DNA from: Chionis minor
Taxonomy: Eukaryota; Chordata; Aves; Charadriiformes; Chionididae
Direction: 5' to 3'
DNA: 64,000 bases
Assembly: GCA_013398295.1 (NCBI GenBank)
Contig: VZSF01010139.1
Coordinates: 124,001 to 188,000, forward strand
Positions within the stretch are counted from its first letter, which is position 1. Each line of letters starts with the position of its first letter. A model generated the notes under the pieces. That model saw only the letters and a program-made list of their open reading frames with translations. It was not told the DNA's origin and ran no database searches. A program made the translations under genes and the position numbers. Shown here in pieces: positions 60,516-64,000 of the stretch.

Positions 60516-63290
60516 GTCAGTTAGAAGAGAAACCTAACGGACTCTAATTTAATCCCAGGCTTTGGCAAGAACCTTCATCTCCCTTTAATGAGCGGAGGTC
60601 CTTTTCATTAGACTCTCAAATACCCTGGTGATGGGTGCCAGTATAAAACCCTAGATAGGCAGACGTTTATGTAATGGCAGCAGGCAGTGTGCTTTAGAGA
60701 AATGGAAAAGGCATTTTAATCGTGGTATTAGGCTAGATTCCACAAGACAGTATGGAAGGCATCAAGATGCGAATGCCATAACAATCTGGAATGTGTTACC
60801 ACTGCATTGATCTAATATTGTGATGTAGTAATAGTAATTTCAGGGATATCTTGCAAAAATGCACTCTGAGTTACAAGAGAAAAAATCAGGGGGAGGAGGG
60901 GGAGAAGAAAGGAAAAGTTAAAGCCTGCTCAGCTGCTAACACGGGAGCAGCTTTGTATTCACCACTCCTAGCTCGAAGCTCTGCTGTTAACCAAGAGCAA
61001 TTCTCAAGGTTTCCTCGGAGAAGTTAGGATTGTAAAAAAGAAGAGCTGAGTCACCCTCTCTCATTATTTATTTATACACAAGTGAACCGAGTGTCCGTTA
61101 TCGGGGCATCTCTGGGTGCCGCAGGCCATGGAAAAACAAACATATGGATGCTACCCATGGAGCACCGGAAAAACTTGGCTTGGGCAGAGGCAGACAAAGC
61201 CAATGGAAAGCCCCCACTCCCTATTCATTTCTGAGCAGCAGGAGATTTGATGATTGTAGGGCGGTTAATGAAAGGCACTGTCTGCACTCAGCCCTTATCT
61301 TGGGTGTGTATCGGCAGTCAGTCTGCTCCAGCCAGCACTGACCTACATAGAGGTAGAAACGTTTCACCACCACCAGGCTTGATATTGCCAACAGAGCTTT
61401 GAAACATGCCTGGTTGCGGACTTTGGAAGGGTCGTTCCCAGACATGATGCCTGTATCCATAATTAACCTCATCTCCAACTGCAGGATGCATACGTTTGCC
61501 ACATTGCTCTGGAGAGCCAGTACCACGCACCATGTTGCCCTCATGGGCAGCCTGAAGGCAACTTGAGTTTTGCTTGTACATCAATCCCATTTGCCTTTGT
61601 GGCAGAGGACATTGTGTCATTCTAGGTGAAAACTGTTCGTAAGTCTGCCTGATACCATCCTTGTAAAGGCAGCTGGGAGAACTGCAGCTTACACAAAGAT
61701 GGCGAAACACATTCACTTGGCTCTACAGATATCCCAAGGCTGGCATGCAGATGCCGTGCAGGAATGGAGAATCCACAGCAGGGTAACATGGCCTTGGCAA
61801 ATCCCTTGAGCTGCTCTAATGCCAACATACCTTATGAGATCAAAGAGCTCGTAGAAGACAAAGCTTGATGAAGCAGGTGGTGTGCATTGCTGTGATGTTA
61901 CAGGAGCGTCGCTTGGATTCACATCTCCAGTAGTTACAACCTGGTGAAGTCTTTTGTGCTGGTAGGATCCTTGGACTGATTCACCTGCTCTTTGCCCACC
62001 GATGTTGCCCAGCCTGGCCATGAAGTATTTTCATTCTGATCTAGGAGGGGCTAATAGGATATTAGGTACACATACCCAGTTAATCACACCCTTTACAATA
62101 TTGGAATCTGCATGATCCAGAGCAGGAAATGAAGGGCCTTGTACTGGCCGTTAACTTCACAACATCCGTGTTCTTTCCTGAAGTGGTTTATTTTTAATAT
62201 CTGTCATACCTTTATGTCCTTATTACTGTGAAGGCCAAGCAGAGTGGCTGAGTTAAGTTTTTTAGGAAGGTGGGGTTTTTTCATTTCCTTTCAACTTCCA
62301 CAGACGAAATAGCCATGCCGCCATTAGTGAAAAGCAGAGGTGTTGTTTAGGAGAGCAATTGTTTAGGGAAAGAAACAGAAATTAGGAACATAGGGAAGAA
62401 AAGTATGAAAGGCATACTTTGCCTCTGTGAGGCAAAGAGTTTGGCTTCTAAAAAGTTACTTAAAAGTAAAGTTAAGCTCTGGCTAAAAATGCTAAATAAA
62501 AAATTGGTTTCTGATCAACCCTGAAGATCAAGGCTCGGCTTTGGTTCTGTTTCTTATTTTGGACTCTCTGATTTTGGATGTGAGCATCTACTCAGTGAGA
62601 AACCACTGGCTGTTAAACCAGCCTTCCCCTGTGCTGGGCTGTATGGACAGAGCTGCAGCAAATGGGGTCGTCCAGGTAGTACGCACAGGAAAATGTACAA
62701 AAGATGGTAGATAGAATTTTGAAACACATGTTTAGAAAACATAAGAATGGTGAAAATGAGAACAATGGCTTTTTCCTCCCCTTAATTTTAAATCATCCAG
62801 AAAAGCGTGTTTGAAATAGCTTAAAAGATGCGAAGTTTCTAACTGTCTCTGCGCCTTGCAGGATGCTGCGAGCTCTGAAGCGATGTTGCCACCTTGTGGA
62901 ACAGGAATCAACTCTGTTCACTTCGGGGGGAAAAAATGAATTATTACCTTTCACTCCTTGTATTTGTGCTAAATTAGAAAGTCCTGTGCGATGGGAGGGA
63001 GGGGGACCCTTTCGCAGCACCCGGCCCAAGGGCCGAGGATGTGCGGGGAAGAAGCTGTGGTCAGAGTGTGCACGCCTCCCCTGCTCATTCTCAAAATTAA
63101 GTATATCACCTTTGATTTCCTTCTTTGTATTTCCCATACCCTGCGCCTGTTGTGTGTTTTCCCCTTTCTTACTGAGGGGCTGGCGATTCACCCCTTATCT
63201 TGTGAGTAAAAACCATTGTTTTTGTAAAATCCAATGGATTATTGTCCTGTAACAAGCAAAAAGAAAGATCACCTAGCTTTTATGCTCTTT
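60516..63290. other. Noncoding interval with TAAT-rich block
   Basis: No exon or repeat recognised. About 60540-60840 contains many TAAT/ATTA cores, including a TAATCC site near 60551, and a SOX-like aacaat near 60781. This is listed as a candidate regulatory element. A short T-rich stretch is near 60229-60241, just before this interval. Confidence 0.4.
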
Positions 63291-63335
63291 AGTCCTGCAG
63301 TCCTTGCACAAGCAAAGCTCCCACTGACTTAGGGC
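63291..63335. repeat. Possible old palindromic repeat, half copy
   Basis: 'agtcctgcagtccttgcaca' followed by 'agcaaagctcccactgactt' resembles one arm of a palindromic amniote repeat of the form tcctgcagtccttactcaggcaaaactcccattgac. The second arm is absent. The family is recalled, not searched. Confidence 0.45.
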
Positions 63336-64000
63336 AGACTTCTGTGTGCTTTCTGAAGCCACACTTCTCCGTGAGATTCAGAAAAGGAACCTTCAAAACC
63401 TGTGGGTACGTGCCCAGCTTGTGTGGGCCAACGTTTTGGAGAACACACATTACTTTTATGCTCAGGAAATCAGAACTGGGCAGAGGGAAACGATCACTTT
63501 AGCTTTCAAAAAGAGCGAATGCCTGACCTGGAATTTGCAGTATTTAATTTCAGCTTGAAACTACATGCCGAAGAGATTTGACTGTGTTCGGCTGGAGGAT
63601 GCAAATTGGTATCACCGGGCATGGCTGCCATACCATGCACACTGGCCAAAGAGCAAAATCCAGACTCCTGACATATTTATGCTCTTTCTTTCTCTTAATA
63701 GTATCCTGGGTTAACCTGAAGAGTGGGGAATTTAAGGGAGGTACTCAGAAAAGGTTCACGGCGTGGAGGGATTATTCTACCTTTTTCTGGTGAGTTTGAG
63801 CTTCCCTGAGCTCCTCCAACTCCCCAGGACAATGTGGCATTAGTTTTTGTATCTACCAGGGGGCCATAAACTCTGATAAATTATTATTATTAGGGATTAC
63901 CAAAGCTTTTTTTTTTTTTAAATAAGAAGAATTTATCTCAGACAAAATAAGAGCTTTAATTTAAAACATGTATTACTTAAAAAATTTTGGGTTTTGATGT
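63336..64000. other. Noncoding interval, no gene seen
   Basis: No exon or repeat recognised. An 'attattattattag' stretch lies near 63880 and a 13-nt T run near 63908. Confidence 0.45.

Noticed and set aside
62863..63252. 129-codon frame preceded by a splice-acceptor-like tract ending in 'ccttgcag'
   Set aside because: The acceptor motif is common by chance, no branch point or donor pair can be shown, and the protein is not recognisable. A noncoding exon cannot be excluded without RNA data.
1..64000. Search for endogenous retrovirus LTRs, tRNA genes, CRISPR-like arrays or bacterial-type operons
   Set aside because: No paired LTR-like direct repeats, retroviral motifs, tRNA cloverleaf outside MIR heads, or regularly spaced repeats were seen by eye. 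Solo LTRs of unfamiliar families could be missed.

Overview
This window looks like nuclear DNA from a bird. The main evidence is many copies of the avian LINE family CR1 (chicken repeat 1). Their 3' ends carry the typical tandem ATTCTATG-like octamer tail, and several keep recognisable reverse-transcriptase coding remnants. Much older repeats shared across amniotes are also present: CR1-L-like LINE fragments, MIR/CORE-type tRNA-derived SINEs and short palindromic MITE-like pieces. The sequence is fairly AT-rich and CpG-poor, with scattered homopolymers and short microsatellites. I cannot name the species. Family names rest on recalled consensus sequences, not on a database search.

I found no protein-coding exon, no tRNA or rRNA gene, no CpG-island promoter, no CRISPR array and no intact mobile element. 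The longest open frames (up to 239 codons) are low-complexity, antisense to repeats, or match no family I recognise. The window is best read as intergenic desert or the inside of a very long intron.

Layout. Positions 1-1660 are unmarked. From 1661 to about 4840 lie old minus-strand CR1-L-like pieces, broken up by two younger plus-strand CR1 insertions (about 2236-2462 and 2805-3171). The first of these ends in an unusual foldback of CR1 3' ends. Another old CR1 piece lies at 7150-7665, followed by a well-preserved plus-strand CR1 at 7831-8600. A long quiet stretch to 16.67 kb follows. At 16675-17365 two CR1 copies meet 5' end to 5' end. A short CR1 tail is at 22082 and a palindromic MITE-like relic at 23680. 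The longest CR1 (24645-25910, minus) keeps a dead reverse-transcriptase domain. A plus-strand CR1 is at 31170-31650. The 31.7-42.7 kb interval has no recognisable interspersed repeat and contains one candidate conserved noncoding block. At 42719-42985 an old CR1 fragment sits inside an older MIR, and a nearly full-length MIR is at 45394-45662. The last third holds a 35-bp tandem duplication (46467-46553), a 16-G run ending in an ambiguous base (53015-53031), two more MIR copies, one short CR1 (56086-56317), a compound trinucleotide microsatellite (58555-58606) and a TAAT-rich candidate regulatory block (about 60.5-60.9 kb).

No genes act together here. The story is layered retrotransposon history: MIR and palindromic relics first, then CR1-L-like LINEs, then avian CR1 copies. 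I did not find a previously undescribed biological system. The most useful leads are the nested and foldback repeat structures and two stretches that could be conserved regulatory DNA.
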